The notes beneath the pieces are model-generated. The model was not told the DNA's origin. It was given only the letters and a program-made list of their open reading frames with translations, and made no database searches. From Bubalus kerabau (Eukaryota; Chordata; Mammalia; Artiodactyla; Bovidae): a DNA stretch of 64,000 nt. Where the stretch lies: assembly GCF_029407905.1 (NCBI RefSeq), contig NC_073635.1, positions 35,269,501 through 35,333,500 on the forward strand, read 5' to 3'. The translations under genes were made by a program, and so were the position numbers. Shown one piece after another: positions 11,620-22,713 of the stretch; position 1 is the first letter of the stretch; each line of letters opens with the position of its first letter.

Positions 11620-11684
11620 ATATATGTGTGTATAGTATGTATGTATATATATATGTATGTGTGTATATATATACATATATATAA
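11620..11684. repeat. (TA)n/(TATG)n microsatellite
   Basis: Alternating TA and TATG/TGTA units with few interruptions. Confidence 0.85.
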
Positions 11685-11697
11685 AATCTTCATTCAT

Positions 11698-11800
11698 TGT
11701 CTCAGTCTTTCCTCTAGAATATAAGCCTCACAAAGGCATGAATTTTCATTCTGTGAATCTGGAAGGTGTTTAAGGCATTTGAACAGCTAGTATTTGCTTG
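11698..11800 (+). repeat. Probable L2 3'-end fragment
   Basis: ctctagaatataagcctcac followed by aaaggcatgaattttcattc resembles the L2 tail that reads ctagactgtaagctccatgagggcagg. It is short and diverged. Confidence 0.5.
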
Positions 11801-12417
11801 GTCAAGATAGTTGTAGGTGTTGTACTAAAGACAAGTGGCATTGGTTTCAAAGAAATTGGCTGCTGATTTTCATTTTAAAAAACAAAATTGAAATGCCTTT
11901 GGATATTGTTACTAGGCAAAGACCAAAACAGAGCAAAAGAATATTCCAAATTCAGCTTAAATTATAATGGTTATTATTTAACATCATCCCTAAAATTAGG
12001 GATCACTATAACACATATGTATATAGATTAAGGAAGAACCATGGTGCTCTCTAGTGGTAATATCTTTATATCTGCTTGGAAAATATAAAATCAACTAACT
12101 TCCAGAAGTAAATAATGATTTTTAACAATGTCCATTCAACACAGTTTTTCTGTAATAAGGTTGTGTTTTTTGAACGTTAGTTTAAGAGCCTACTGTACAT
12201 ATCTAACCTGAGAATTATGGGAAATTCACTTCTGTTTGAGGCCAGAGCTAAAATTCTGTCTCTCCTTCCACATCTTTGATGTGTGAATGTTGAGGGTGAG
12301 GGGACCCATGGGAAAAGGTCCAGGGAGGGGAACCCATGGGAAACTAAAGTGAAGGAGCCAGGTTTAGGGCCATTCTCGACAGATTCTTCTTGCATAAATT
12401 AGAAAATATACCCAAAA
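11801..12417. other. Unique sequence, nothing recognised
   Basis: No repeat family or exon signal pair seen. Confidence 0.4.
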
Positions 12418-12607
12418 AATCCACCTGTCAATGCAAGAGATGTGAATTTGATCCCTGGGTTGGGAAAATTCCCCTGGAGAAGGGAATGCTTCCTCACTCC
12501 AGTATTCTTGCCTGGAGAATTCCATGGACAGAGGAGCCTAGTGGGGCCACAGTCCACGGGGTCACAAAGAGTCAGACAAGACTCAGCGACTAACACTTTC
12601 ACTTTTC
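12418..12607 (+). mobile_element. 5'-truncated Bov-tA SINE
   Basis: Begins inside the tRNA-like head at cacctgtcaatgcaagagat and keeps the body to gactcagcgactaacactttc. Confidence 0.92.
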
Positions 12608-12887
12608 GTCACTTTTTACCTGCAGAAAACCAGTCACTAACTCCCTTCCAGATGGTTATTTTTTGCCTGCAGATAGCACACAAATACCTGGACTCAGCTT
12701 TACTCACACCTCTTAGTAATCAAAGGCACCCTTGCAAGTGAAGCTGCAATTAAAGAGTACCCCACAGATAATCCCATAACTGACCTGCTAGGAAGCAGCA
12801 GGCAAACACCTCATCTTCTGCTGAATGTCCGATGCAAAAAGTGGAAATGATACACATGTCTCCCTCAGGGGTGGCTGTGCTTTTATG

Positions 12888-12911
12888 GAGAGAGAGAGAG
12901 AGAGAGAGAGA
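12888..12911. repeat. (GA)n microsatellite
   Basis: About 12 uninterrupted AG dinucleotides. Confidence 0.95.
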
Positions 12912-13116
12912 TGGTACAAGAGGTGATGCTAAAGTCACAGATTGAAGTCTAGGGAGCCTGGTGTAACAGATAAAAATGAATCTCTGTATCTCACCACACG
13001 ATGGCACCATAAGTTCACTTATGGTGAAGTCAGGAAGTGAAAAAAGTGCATTTTATCCCATTGATTTATACAGAGTCAACAAAAAGTCTACGACTTCCTA
13101 AACTTGGGTCATAATG

Positions 13117-13153
13117 TGTGTGTCTGTGTGTGTGAGAGAGACAGAGAGAGAGG
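13117..13153. repeat. Compound (TG)n-(GA)n microsatellite
   Basis: TG repeats with TC interruptions pass into GA repeats with one ACA break. Confidence 0.85.
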
Positions 13154-13435
13154 GGTAGACAGGTCTTTCTTAGAGTAGATTTCCTAGCAAGTCAGAATCA
13201 GAAAGGAACCTAGCCTGCAGTAAGGTAGAGTCTCAGCTCTACTCAGACACAACTTAAGTGACTGAACAACAGCAACAATGTAGTTTTCAAAACAGTAAAG
13301 TATTAGCAAAGCCATGTTTGTCTGGAATCTATTGAGTCTGATCAGATTATTTGGAAAGGAAGTTGCTCTTCACATTAACATAGATGGCTCCCTTCCGGCT
13401 TCTCTTCTGATCAAAGGAAGTACGAGGATGTGTTA

Positions 13436-13560
13436 ACCTGGGTGCACAGGGTCCCAGCTCTGCTCCTTATGAGCTGTGAGAAAGGACACTCGGTTCCTTC
13501 TCCTAAAAATGGATAAAACAACCTGATTCACAGAGCATCATCTAGAGATAAATTTCTCAT
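13436..13560 (+). repeat. MIR SINE fragment
   Basis: The order tcccagctctgctccttatg, agctgtgagaaagg, cctaaaaatggataaaacaa follows the MIR core and its downstream cag-tttcctcat-aaaatgg block. Confidence 0.65.
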
Positions 13561-13679
13561 TACGTTTCCACTGATAAAAAGCTCTCGGTTGATGTGCCTG
13601 GCACCTCCCTATTCTGCCCTTTCCTCTAAGAATCCTGCCCCACTCAATACCAGGCTATTTGCCAACCATTTATTAAAGG

Positions 13680-14388
13680 AGAGTGAAAAAGTTGGCTTAA
13701 AACTCAGCATTCAGAAAACTAAGATCATGGCATCTGGTCCCCTCACTTTGTGGCAAATAGATGGGGAAACAATGGAAACAGTGAGAGACTTTATTTTGGG
13801 GGGGCTCCAAAATCACTGCAGATGGTGACTGCAGCCATGAAATTAAAAGACACTTGCTCCTTGGAAGAAAAGCTATGACCAACCTAGACAGCATATTAAA
13901 AAGCCGAGACATTACTTTGCCAACAAAGGTCCGTCTAGTCAAAGCTAGGGTTTTTCCAGTAGTCATGTATGGATGTGAGAGTTGGACTCTAAAGAAAGCT
14001 GAGCACCGAAGAATTGATGCTTTTGAACTGTGGTGTTGGAGAAGACTCTTGAGAGTCCCTTGGACTACAAGGAGATCCAACCAGTCCATCCTAAAGATCA
14101 GTCCTGAATATTCATTGGAAGGACTAATGCTGAAACTGAAGCTCCAATACTTTGGCCACCTGATGCGAAGAACTGACTCATTTGAAAAGACCCTGATGCT
14201 GAGAAGGATTGAAGGTGGGAGAAGAGGGGGACAACAGAGGATGAGATGGTTGATGGCATCACCGACTCAATGGACGTGAGTTTGAGTAAACTCTGGGAGT
14301 TGGTGATGGAGAGGGAGGCCTGGTGTGCTGCAGTCCATGGGGTCCCAAAGAGTTGAACATGACTGAGTGATTAAACTGAACTGAACTG
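13680..14388 (+). mobile_element. 5'-truncated BovB LINE (RTE clade)
   Basis: Covers the end of the BovB reverse-transcriptase ORF and the 3'UTR, finishing with the ctgaactgaactg tail. The open frame at 13854-14279 encodes the ORF C-terminus (KAEHRRIDAFELWCWRRLLR, then HLMRRTDS) but lacks the RT core. A 7-bp ttaaagg at 13673-13679 and 14389-14395 may be the target duplication. It cannot move by itself. Confidence 0.95.
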
Positions 14389-14395
14389 TTAAAGG

Positions 14396-15589
14396 GCCAC
14401 TTCTGTTTACTATGAGACTCCTAGGTATAAAAAAGCTCAGTGACAAATAGGATTCTACACTATACTGGGCCTTTGGAGAATCAATGAACAATACATATAT
14501 TTTTTAACAACATACATTCTGCTTGGTGGATGAAGGAACAAATATTTTATTTTGGTTTTAAAATAAAATATGTGAAATTCTTACAAAGCTAAGACTGGAA
14601 AGAACATTTTCCCCCTTCTACTACTAATAGATCTGAAGTGATGATGTAGTTTGACTTCATGAAGCAATATGACTATTTTTATGAGTTACACATTTTATTA
14701 TTATCCCCCAGTAAAAAACAAAACAAACAAACAAAAAAACAGAAATGTTACTCCCAGGTACAGTCCTTGAGCCAACTTTGTGATTGCTGTCTTATCTCAA
14801 AAATATGCACCCCATTTTTTCTCAGGTTGGTCTGTGACAAAGTTTCAATGACGTTAGGTACCAGTGTTTAAGATATAATAGTATTTTTTAAAAAATAGTA
14901 TTTAGATACGCAGTGACACCACTGGTTTGGAGCAGGCTTGATTTACTAGGGGGAGTACAGGTTCTAAAGGCAGAACGGCATTAAAGAGTTTCCTTTGTTT
15001 CATTAGGGGCTTCTTTGACTTTATGGAAGAAACTGAATTTGAAATTGTTAGAGTAATACAGTTAGAGAAGGGGAGGAAACATATGGAGATATGGGTGATT
15101 TACTCTTGATGGTAGAGAAAGCGGATCAGAAGGTGAAGTAAAAATCAGACAGGCTTCATGGGTGGTGAAATTATGAAAACAATTTAGCATGATGGTTGAG
15201 AGGGATGAATCTGAGAATGATTTGAATTGTGGTCTGATACGTGCGACTTTGTAAGTCATCATATTTAACATTGAATCATAGTAATGTTCGAAACTTTAAG
15301 GGGACAGGTTTAAGATGAAGGAAAAATAATGTTAATGCAGTTATGAGACTTAGAGGCTTATAAGAAAAGCTTAAAAATACGGCAGATGAATCATGGGGAT
15401 TTGTCTGATAACGTCAAAGGAGGGTGTCTCTCCCTTTGCTCAGATAAAAGGTTGGGGTGTTTAGTGGTGAGAAGGGGGAGGGGATCAACTTGTGTCCTCA
15501 CTTTTCTGCAGGTTAATTTCCATCCAGGTATTTGTAGAAACTTGAAGCTGAAGACGCTCTTGCAACCTTAGCACCTTATTTTAAAATGG
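14396..15589. other. Unique sequence, nothing recognised
   Basis: Contains a short (AAAC)n run near 14715-14740. No exon signal pair seen. Confidence 0.4.
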
Positions 15590-15900
15590 GATGTGAAGAA
15601 CGGACTTGTGGACACAGTGGGGGAAAGAGAGAGTGGGACAAATGGAGAAAGTAGCATCGACACATATACGCTAACGTGTGTAAAACAGCTAGCTAGTGAG
15701 AAGCTGCTGTATGGCACAGTTCGGTGAACTGTGATGACCTGGTGGGGTGGGTTTGGAGGGAGGAAAGGGAGGCTCAAGAGGGAAGGGATGTATGTATAAT
15801 TGGGGCTGATTTGCCTGGCTGTATGGCAGGAACCAACGCAACATTATTAAGGAATTTTCCTCCAGTCAAAGAGCAAATTAAAAAAAAAAGAAAAGAAGGA
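15590..15900 (+). mobile_element. L1 3'UTR end with A-tail
   Basis: Sense copy of the artiodactyl L1 3' end: gaactgtgatgacctggtgg, gggaggctcaagagggaagg, gtatggcaggaaccaacgca, then an A-rich tail at 15880-15900. It is the sense counterpart of the antisense pieces at 3125, 6853, 18160 and 55573. Confidence 0.85.
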
Positions 15901-16117
15901 AATTGAGGTGCCACAGTGTCTCCTGGCTTACCTTGAGCAGGGCAAAGTCTGAAGTGGTCGAGATGCGCAAGACAGTTTGATTCTCAGACTCCAGGTGAGT
16001 AAGGGGGATGATCTGCTTACCCAGAAACCTCTGAGAATCAGGAGTGAGATCCAGGAAGGATGCGGGAGAGAGGCTGGAACAGAGTGGAGAAACAGCACCT
16101 TCTTTGTGCAGCCAGGG

Positions 16118-16513
16118 TGTGGTGTCAGGTCACTGAGGCTGCCGTTAAGAAGTACCACAGACCCAGTGGCTTAGATGCAAACTTACTGTCTCGCGTTCCG
16201 GGGGCTGGAAGTTCAAGGTCAAGGTGTCTGCACAGTGGTGCTCCATTGGAAAACAGCAGGCAAGCATCTCTCTCCTGGCTCCTGGCAGTTCCCCGGCTGC
16301 TGCTAGCATAACTCGAGGCTTCTTGGCATTCTGCTGTGTACATGCCTGCTTCTTCGTGTAGTGTTTTTAAAAGGACACCAGTCAGACTGGTTAGGGGCCT
16401 GCTACTGCAGGAAGACCTCATCTTAACCCATTCCACCCAAATAAAGGCACGTTCTGAAGAACCAGCATTAGGACTTCAACGTATCTTGTGGGGACACAAT
16501 TCAACTCATGACA
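16118..16513 (-). mobile_element. MaLR-type LTR (MLT1/MST-like), antisense
   Basis: Blocks in order: gaggctgccgttaagaagta, gggggctggaagttcaaggt, aaaaggacaccagtcagact, aggacttcaacgtatcttgt, ggacacaattcaactcatga. These are the reverse of a MaLR LTR. Exact subfamily needs a library search. Confidence 0.75.
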
Positions 16514-17211
16514 GGAGATGGTTGACTCTTTATCAATAATGATGGATTCTCTGAGTCACACTGTCCTTCTAGTGATGCTGAGGGGCTTTGTCTGCCCTTT
16601 AATTTTGTTATTCCCTAGGGCTCCATTTGTGGTCTTCTTTCCTCCTTTGCTCTCTTCCTGGAAATTTCATCCACTCAGGAGGCTTAAACTGTTACTTTTT
16701 GTATTGGAGACCTGCAGTCTTGTGTGGTCCAGCCATTCCCATGCCCTGAAACCCAGGCCTCTGTGATCTGCTGCAGGTCCCTGGGTGATAATCCAGGCAG
16801 AATCCTCTGTAAGTGCCAAGCTTATCTTCTTCTTCAACCCCAGCCAGGCAAGCTCCCAGCCAGGTGAAAGGCGCCTCCAGAGGCTACCTGGACTCATGTC
16901 TGGTGCCTCCCTCCTGCTCACCTTCCACATCTGAGGGTCAATCAGCCTCACAGATGACCCTCCCTGCTCCCTCTTAACTTCCACCTCTTTGCTTTAATTC
17001 CTGCAAGTGGTTCAGCCTCCTCCCCTCTGTGTGGATAGTCAGGCACTTCTACTCTTATCTTGTTCTTCTCCAAGTCTGTCCTCAACCCCAATTTCAGAGA
17101 AATCTTTCTGACACTCTATTATGACCGCTTGACTCTTCTTTCGATCTGAAGACTTGCAGAGTCAGTCCCAGCCTCCAGCCTCAGCTGTTCTGTTCACTTT
17201 CAGGTTGTTCA
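16514..17211. other. Unique GC-moderate sequence
   Basis: Richer in G+C than its surroundings, with several 80-105 codon frames, but no paired splice signals, start context or recognisable domain. Confidence 0.35.
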
Positions 17212-17290
17212 TTTCTAAAACATTCATTGAGGAACTTCTGTGTGCCCAGCACTGGTCCAGGCACACTAAGGTGCCAGGGAGGCGTGAACA
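17212..17290 (+). repeat. Probable L2 fragment
   Basis: acattcattgaggaacttct then gtgtgcccagcactggtcca resembles the L2 segment ttattgagcacctactatgtgccaggcactg. Confidence 0.5.
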
Positions 17291-17807
17291 ACATACTCTA
17301 AAGTTGTCTGGGGTTTTTCCAGTGGGGATTGATTATTATGTTTTATATACCAAACCTTTAAGACAGTCTTGTAAAAAATGTGCTTCATTAAAATTGAAAG
17401 CAGTGGGACTGGCTGATCTGATAGGAATGGCTAGACTTTGGATGAAAAGGACAAATAAAACTGTTTTCTTACAGTCTCCTTATTGTGCTTATTTCTCCAG
17501 TCACCCTAGCAACACAGATCTATCCGTATCTATACACAATTAATCTTCCCTTTTCTTTCTGAACCTGGAACACCCTGACCCCCAGATACATCTTTGAAAA
17601 GCGTGTATCATGGCTCAGGTAACATGCAGGTGAAGATGGAGAGTCACAGATAAGAATCACAGGTGAGAACAGGCAGAGATAAAATACATGTTAACAAGAT
17701 TACAGTCAACGTGTTAAAGAAAAAGTGCACTCTCAGCAAAATAATAATAACGGTAATAACTATAAAAATACAATTTGTCATTTACATTGTTCATCTTTAA
17801 TAAGTCA
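17291..17807. other. Unique sequence, nothing recognised
   Basis: No repeat family or exon signal pair seen. Confidence 0.4.
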
Positions 17808-18020
17808 CGCATGTGTGCATGCTAAGTTGCTTCAGTCATCTCTGACTCTTTGCGACCCCGTGGACTGTAGCCCGCCAGGCTGCTCTGTCCATGGGGTTCT
17901 CCAAGCAAGAATACTGGAGTGGGCTGCCATGCCCTCTTCCAGGAGATCTTCTTGCCCCAGGGATTAAACCTGAGTCTCCTGTATTACAGGCAGATTCTTC
18001 ACCATCTGAGCCGCCCGAGA
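17808..18020 (-). mobile_element. Bov-tA SINE
   Basis: The plus strand reads gctaagttgcttcagtcatc through caggctgctctgtccatggg to the reversed head catctgagccgcccgagaa. No clear target duplication. Confidence 0.94.
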
Positions 18021-18159
18021 AAGTATACTGGACATTTAAATGAGTGAACTTTATGGTATGTACAATTTATATCTAATAAAGCTGCTAAAAAAAACCATAT
18101 CATGGATGATCAAAGCTGTGTCAAGATCAGTAAATCTTTTTATGTTTTAGCTTTTTTAA

Positions 18160-18475
18160 AATTAATTTTTATTGGAGTGTAGCTGCTTCACAAGGTTGCG
18201 TTAGTTTCTTCTGTACAGCAAAGTGAATCAGCTATATATGTATATATATCTTTTTTTCAAAATTTCCATCCCATTGGTCACCATATAGCACCAAGTAGAG
18301 TTCCCTGTGCTGTACAGTAGGATCTCATTATCCATCTATTTTATACATGTTAATAGTAGGGTATATATGTTAGTACCAATCTTCCAGTTCATCCTACACC
18401 CTCCTTCCCCCCTTGGTGTCCATAAATTTGTTTTCTATGTCTGTGTCTCTATTTCTGCCTTAGTAAGTCTTTTTT
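18160..18475 (-). mobile_element. L1 3'UTR fragment, antisense
   Basis: Runs from tttttattggagtgtagctg, via gagttccctgtgctgtacag, to gtttctatgtctgtgtctc-type sequence, the reverse of the L1 3'UTR. Confidence 0.87.
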
Positions 18476-18621
18476 AATGTGAACAAATATTGAAGACTAT
18501 TTAGATACTTTTTAAAGAAGTCTGTGTTTAGAAATATTCAGTTTTTATAAATTAGATTGTAAATTAGAGCATTTATCAAGCACTAGGAAAAAATCAATTA
18601 GTTTTCAAGAGAAAATAATCT

Positions 18622-19000
18622 ATCAGTTCAGTTCAGTTGCTCAGTCATGTCTGACTCTTTGCAACCCCATGGACTGCAGCACACCAGGCCTCCCTCTCAA
18701 ATCACCAACTCCTGGAGCTTGTTCAATTGAGTCCATTGAGTTGGTGATGCCATCCAATCATCTCATCCTCTGTTGTCCCCTTCTCCTCCTGCCTTCAATA
18801 TTTCCCAGTATCAAGGTCTTTTCCAATGAGTCAGTTCTTCGCATCAGGTGGCCAAAATATTGGAGTTTCAGCTTCAGCATAGTCCTTCCAATGAATATTC
18901 AGGACTGATTTCTTTTAGGATTGACTGGTTTGATCTCCTTGCAATCCAAGGGACTCTCAAGAGTTTTATCCAGCACCACAATTCAAAAACATCATTTCTT
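18622..19000 (-). mobile_element. 5'-truncated BovB LINE
   Basis: The plus strand begins with the reversed tail (tcagttcagttgctcagtca) and continues to the reversed ORF C-terminus, ending near attcaaaaacatcatttc. Only the last ~380 bp are present. Confidence 0.93.
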
Positions 19001-19283
19001 TTGACTTTATCAGTCTCTGTCAACTTGAAATTGAGGCCTGAATTTTAAACTTGAGTTACTTAAATGCCTCCTGTCTTGGCCAAATTTGGGCTTTTGGCAT
19101 CAATTAGAAATAGCTTCAGATTGAGAGCTTATATAATGTATGATTGGCAGCCAGGGCAGAAAGTCCTGAAGAATTCACTTTTCTATTATACAGTTAATAG
19201 TCTAGTGATTTCTTTGTCTGTTTAAGAGATGAAAACTGGAAATGAAATGGAGAACAAGACTTTAGATTCGATTTACATTCATA

Positions 19284-19953
19284 TAAACTAAGATCATGGC
19301 AACTGGTTCCATCACTTCATGGCAAGCAGAAGGAGAAAAAGTGGAAGCAGTGACTGACTTTATATTCCTGGGCTCCAAAATTACTGTGGATGGTGATTTC
19401 AGCTGTGAAATTAAAAGATGCTTGCTCCTCAGAAGGAAAGCTATGACAAAACTAGACAGTGTATTAAAAAGCAGAGACATCAGTTTGCTGACCAAGTTCT
19501 GTATAATCAAAGCTATGGTGTCCAATAGTCATGTACAGATGTGAGAATTGGGCCATGAAGAAGGTTGAGCACCAAATAATTGATGCTTTTGAATTGTGGT
19601 GCTGGGGAAAACTCTTGAGAGTCCCTTGGATAGCAAGGAGATCAAACCAGTTCATCCTAAAGGAAATCAACCCTGAATATTCATTGGAAGGACTGATGAT
19701 GCTGCTGAAGTTCTAATCCTTTGGCCATCTGATGTCAAAAACCAACTCGCTGGAAAAGACTCTGATGCTGGGAAAGATTGAAGGCAGGAGGAGAAGTGGG
19801 TGACAGAGGATGAGATGGTTGGATGGCATCACTGACTCCATGGACATGACTTTGAGCAAACTCAAGGAGATAGTGAAGGACAGAGGAGCCCGGTGTGCTG
19901 CAGTCCATGGGGTCGCAAAGAACTGGGGACAACTGAGCAACTGAACAACAACA
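19284..19953 (+). mobile_element. 5'-truncated BovB LINE
   Basis: Starts at aactaagatcatggcaactg inside the ORF and ends at actgaacaacaac. It encodes the degraded ORF C-terminus (FIFLGSKITVDGDFSCEIKR, then a frameshift and FELWCWGKLLRVPW). It lies head-to-head with the minus-strand copy at 18622-19000. Confidence 0.94.
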
Positions 19954-20120
19954 TCAGTGATATGCACTCTGAAATCAACCTAAGGATGAGTTTATCATAA
20001 TATTTCATATTTTTTCCCAAACCAGTTGCACATGAATTTATCTCATTTGGTCCTTAAAAAATGGAAAAAAAAAAAGCCTATGTGGTAGGTCCTCAAGGTA
20101 GTGACGATCAAGTCTTGACA

Positions 20121-20168
20121 TTCTATTCAGTTCGGTTCAGCCGCTCAGTCATGTCTCCAAGAAGACCT
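20121..20168 (-). mobile_element. 48-bp insert with BovB/SINE 3' tip and 13-bp TSD
   Basis: Perfect direct repeats tcaagtcttgaca at 20108-20120 and 20169-20181 flank 48 bp. About 30 bp of the insert match the reversed BovB tail (attcagttcggttcagccg, gctcagtcatgtc). The last ~14 bp (tccaagaagacct) are not BovB. Confidence 0.75.
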
Positions 20169-21142
20169 TCAAGTCTTGACACTGGAGAGTTTTATTAATA
20201 AGACTTGGTACATAATTTGGTATTGGGCATTGGTACTGAGGTTGGAAATTAAATTCTCTGATGTCCTTCCATTTTCATCTTAACCCCCCACCTGTCCTCA
20301 GCTGAGACCAAGATTAATGAAGATAAAGAAAGCAAACCTCTGAGGCTGAAGCTGAGGCTTCACTCAGGGTGGCTGTGAAAAGAATTCCTTCTTGGAATCA
20401 AATGCGTTTTAGAAACAGAAAAGCTTTAACCTCAACATGAGTTTGGTTGATTAATCATTTTAGGTATTTGAGTTCAACTTTGTTAACATTTGAGACGCCT
20501 GTCCTCACAGTGCTGTCTTCACGACCTGACTTAGGGCCTTGTGGTTTTAGTTCAAAGATGATTGTTTCACTTTAGTTGATGAGGCCTTATCTCAAAAATC
20601 CACTGGACGCTCAGCTCCCAAGCTTGGGAAGACTGTCGTGGGGACTGGGTTTTTATTCCCTTTCCGACTTTGCCCTTATGAGTGGCTGATATTAAGCTTG
20701 CAACTGAGTGAGCCTAAACTAATAAAATCGCCAGAAATACAAGACAACCGTCTCTAGTTGGTATATTGTTCACTTTTAATCCTTTTTTTGTTGTGGAGTC
20801 CAGAACGCACAGTTGTCTTTGTAAGGCTTCAGAAACCGCTGAAGATCCCTTCAAAGCAAAACCAATTTGACAAAAATCTCCTCCGCCCCCGTCTCTCAGT
20901 CACATGACCAGGTAATGTACTGGATTCATACAAACAGGTAATCCGCAGGCTGCACTGCAGACAGCTAAGTGGGTTTAACGTAAACTCTGACTGCAAAGGG
21001 GAGAAGCCAGATAAAAGCATCATTTGTCTTCCAAGCTCTTGCTGAAAATCTACCCATTATACAGTGCAGGCCTGGGTGTAGGCTGCCTGTGCCCCTCACG
21101 CAAGGGTCCCGTGCACATCAGTGACTCAGCTCTGCTCTCCCC

Positions 21143-21562
21143 TTGGCAGAATGTGGGTATTTTCTCACGGCACATTCCAGGGTCTTGATAGATGGCTGGG
21201 CTGAACTTGGCCCACACCAACCCGGGAGATCAAGACTTGGACTGATCCTTTGTTCTGTCTCGTGGTGTCAGCAACTTGGAGTTGCTGTCGACTTCAGGGC
21301 CTTTCAGTGGGAGGACCGACCCTTTAACTCACAGATAGAGCAACAAAGGTCTGCTTATGGAGTGGTGGCCGCTTCTAAAAAAGAGCGTTTTTGTGTCAGG
21401 ATGTTTATCGTGCGCTCATGTCATCACTGCAGGGTGGCTTGTGGCGGTCCTACCCCAGCCGGTGCACCAGGTCTTTTATCTGTGAATGTGAACATGGCTT
21501 TGAAGGCTGGGCAGGGAATACATTACAAGTTTAGTGATAGAGGAGCTCAAATAGTTGAATAA
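21143..21562 (+). other. Unrecognised 139-codon open frame after an acceptor-like tract
   Basis: The frame stays open for 139 codons counting from a TTG; the first ATG is later. A pyrimidine tract ending in cttggcag (21143-21150) precedes it like a splice acceptor. No donor fits and the peptide has no domain, signal peptide or membrane segment that I recognise. It may be chance. Confidence 0.12.
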
Positions 21563-22008
21563 GAAGCGAGAGGGGATGAGAAAGATATACAGCCACTAAT
21601 GGGAAGACTGGGAAATTAATCTCATCTTCCTTGAGTTGGAGAAATAAATCCTTTGTTCCCCACCTTGCTGAGGAATCTGAAGTATTCAGGGTCCTGCCAG
21701 TGTTGTTTCATCTTCTTCTTCATCTGGTTTTATGATTTGCAATAAAGCAAATATTTCAAGTCAATCAAATTAATTAGATTATTTTTATACTCACAAAATG
21801 GTATGTGGGCCAAACAGGGATTATCTCCTTGCTTGAACCATAGCTCCTGTTTCCATATTACCTTATTTTAATATTCCCCATCCAGAAAAGCTGAGAGGTG
21901 GGTTGTTTTGGAGTTCTATTTTTATCAAAACTAAATTTCCTTGAGCTGATGTATTTATTTAAATTTTAAAACAACCTCAAAGTAAAATACATTTCTGATT
22001 TACCGTGT

Positions 22009-22207
22009 TGTTTAGTGGCTAAGTCGTGTCTGACTCTTTTGCGACCACATGGACTGTAGCCCTCCAGACTCCTCTGTCCATGGGATTCTCCAGGAAAGAA
22101 TACTGGAATGGGTTGCTATTTCCTCCTCCAGGGGATCTTCCCAACCCAGGGATCAAAGCCAGGTCTCCTGCATTGCAGGCAGATTCTTTACCGCTGTTCT
22201 ACCCCTA
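22009..22207 (-). mobile_element. Bov-tA SINE with 11-bp TSD
   Basis: Flanked by perfect atttaccgtgt copies at 21998-22008 and 22208-22218. The plus strand holds gcgaccacatggactgtagc and ends in the reversed head tctttaccgctgttctaccc. Confidence 0.95.
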
Positions 22208-22218
22208 ATTTACCGTGT

Positions 22219-22700
22219 GTTCAGTTGTGTCCGTAGTCTGTTACAAAAACAAATGCCAGAGCAACATAGAGGTTCCTTAAGTGTGGGTAAAAAAAGTAGT
22301 GGTGCATGAAAATGCCTAAGACAGAATTCTAAGTGAGGATGCCTAAAACTTTGTGAACTTGAAACTGAAGGACAGGCTAGTGCCATTTCATCGCATTTTA
22401 CAATGTTTAATTTACAATTCAAATAAAACATCTTAGATAGAAGCTTAATCTGCTGATATAGTTAGCTGGTTTTCACTACTAAATAGAGTCATGTACCCAG
22501 TGATTTTGTATTCGTGGAAAATTATGACCAAACTTGCACTTTTCATTTATATTGAAAAAAAATTTCTTCATGGGCACATTTATATGTTTATGTAAAAATA
22601 ACATGAAGTAAAACATGCTCTTAGCCATGCTGGAATATAATTTTAGTGGAGAAGCATATTTAGAAATTTTGACTATGTAGCTTTAAATTGTAAATATCTA
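22219..22700. other. Unique AT-rich sequence
   Basis: No repeat family or exon signal pair seen. Confidence 0.4.
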
Positions 22701-22713
22701 ACGAGAAACAAGG

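Larger units (their letters stand above)
12608..13435. other. Unique sequence with two simple repeats
   Basis: Holds the (GA)n run at 12888 and the (TG)n/(GA)n run at 13117. Nothing else recognised. Confidence 0.4.
19954..21997. other. Unique sequence; one very short insertion and one odd open frame
   Basis: Apart from the insertion at 20121-20168 no repeat is recognised. The open frame at 21143-21562 is treated separately. Confidence 0.4.

Noticed and set aside
15500..15527. 16-bp micro-exon between ttttctgcag and gtattt
   Set aside because: Too short to judge without transcripts; such pairs occur by chance in a window this size.
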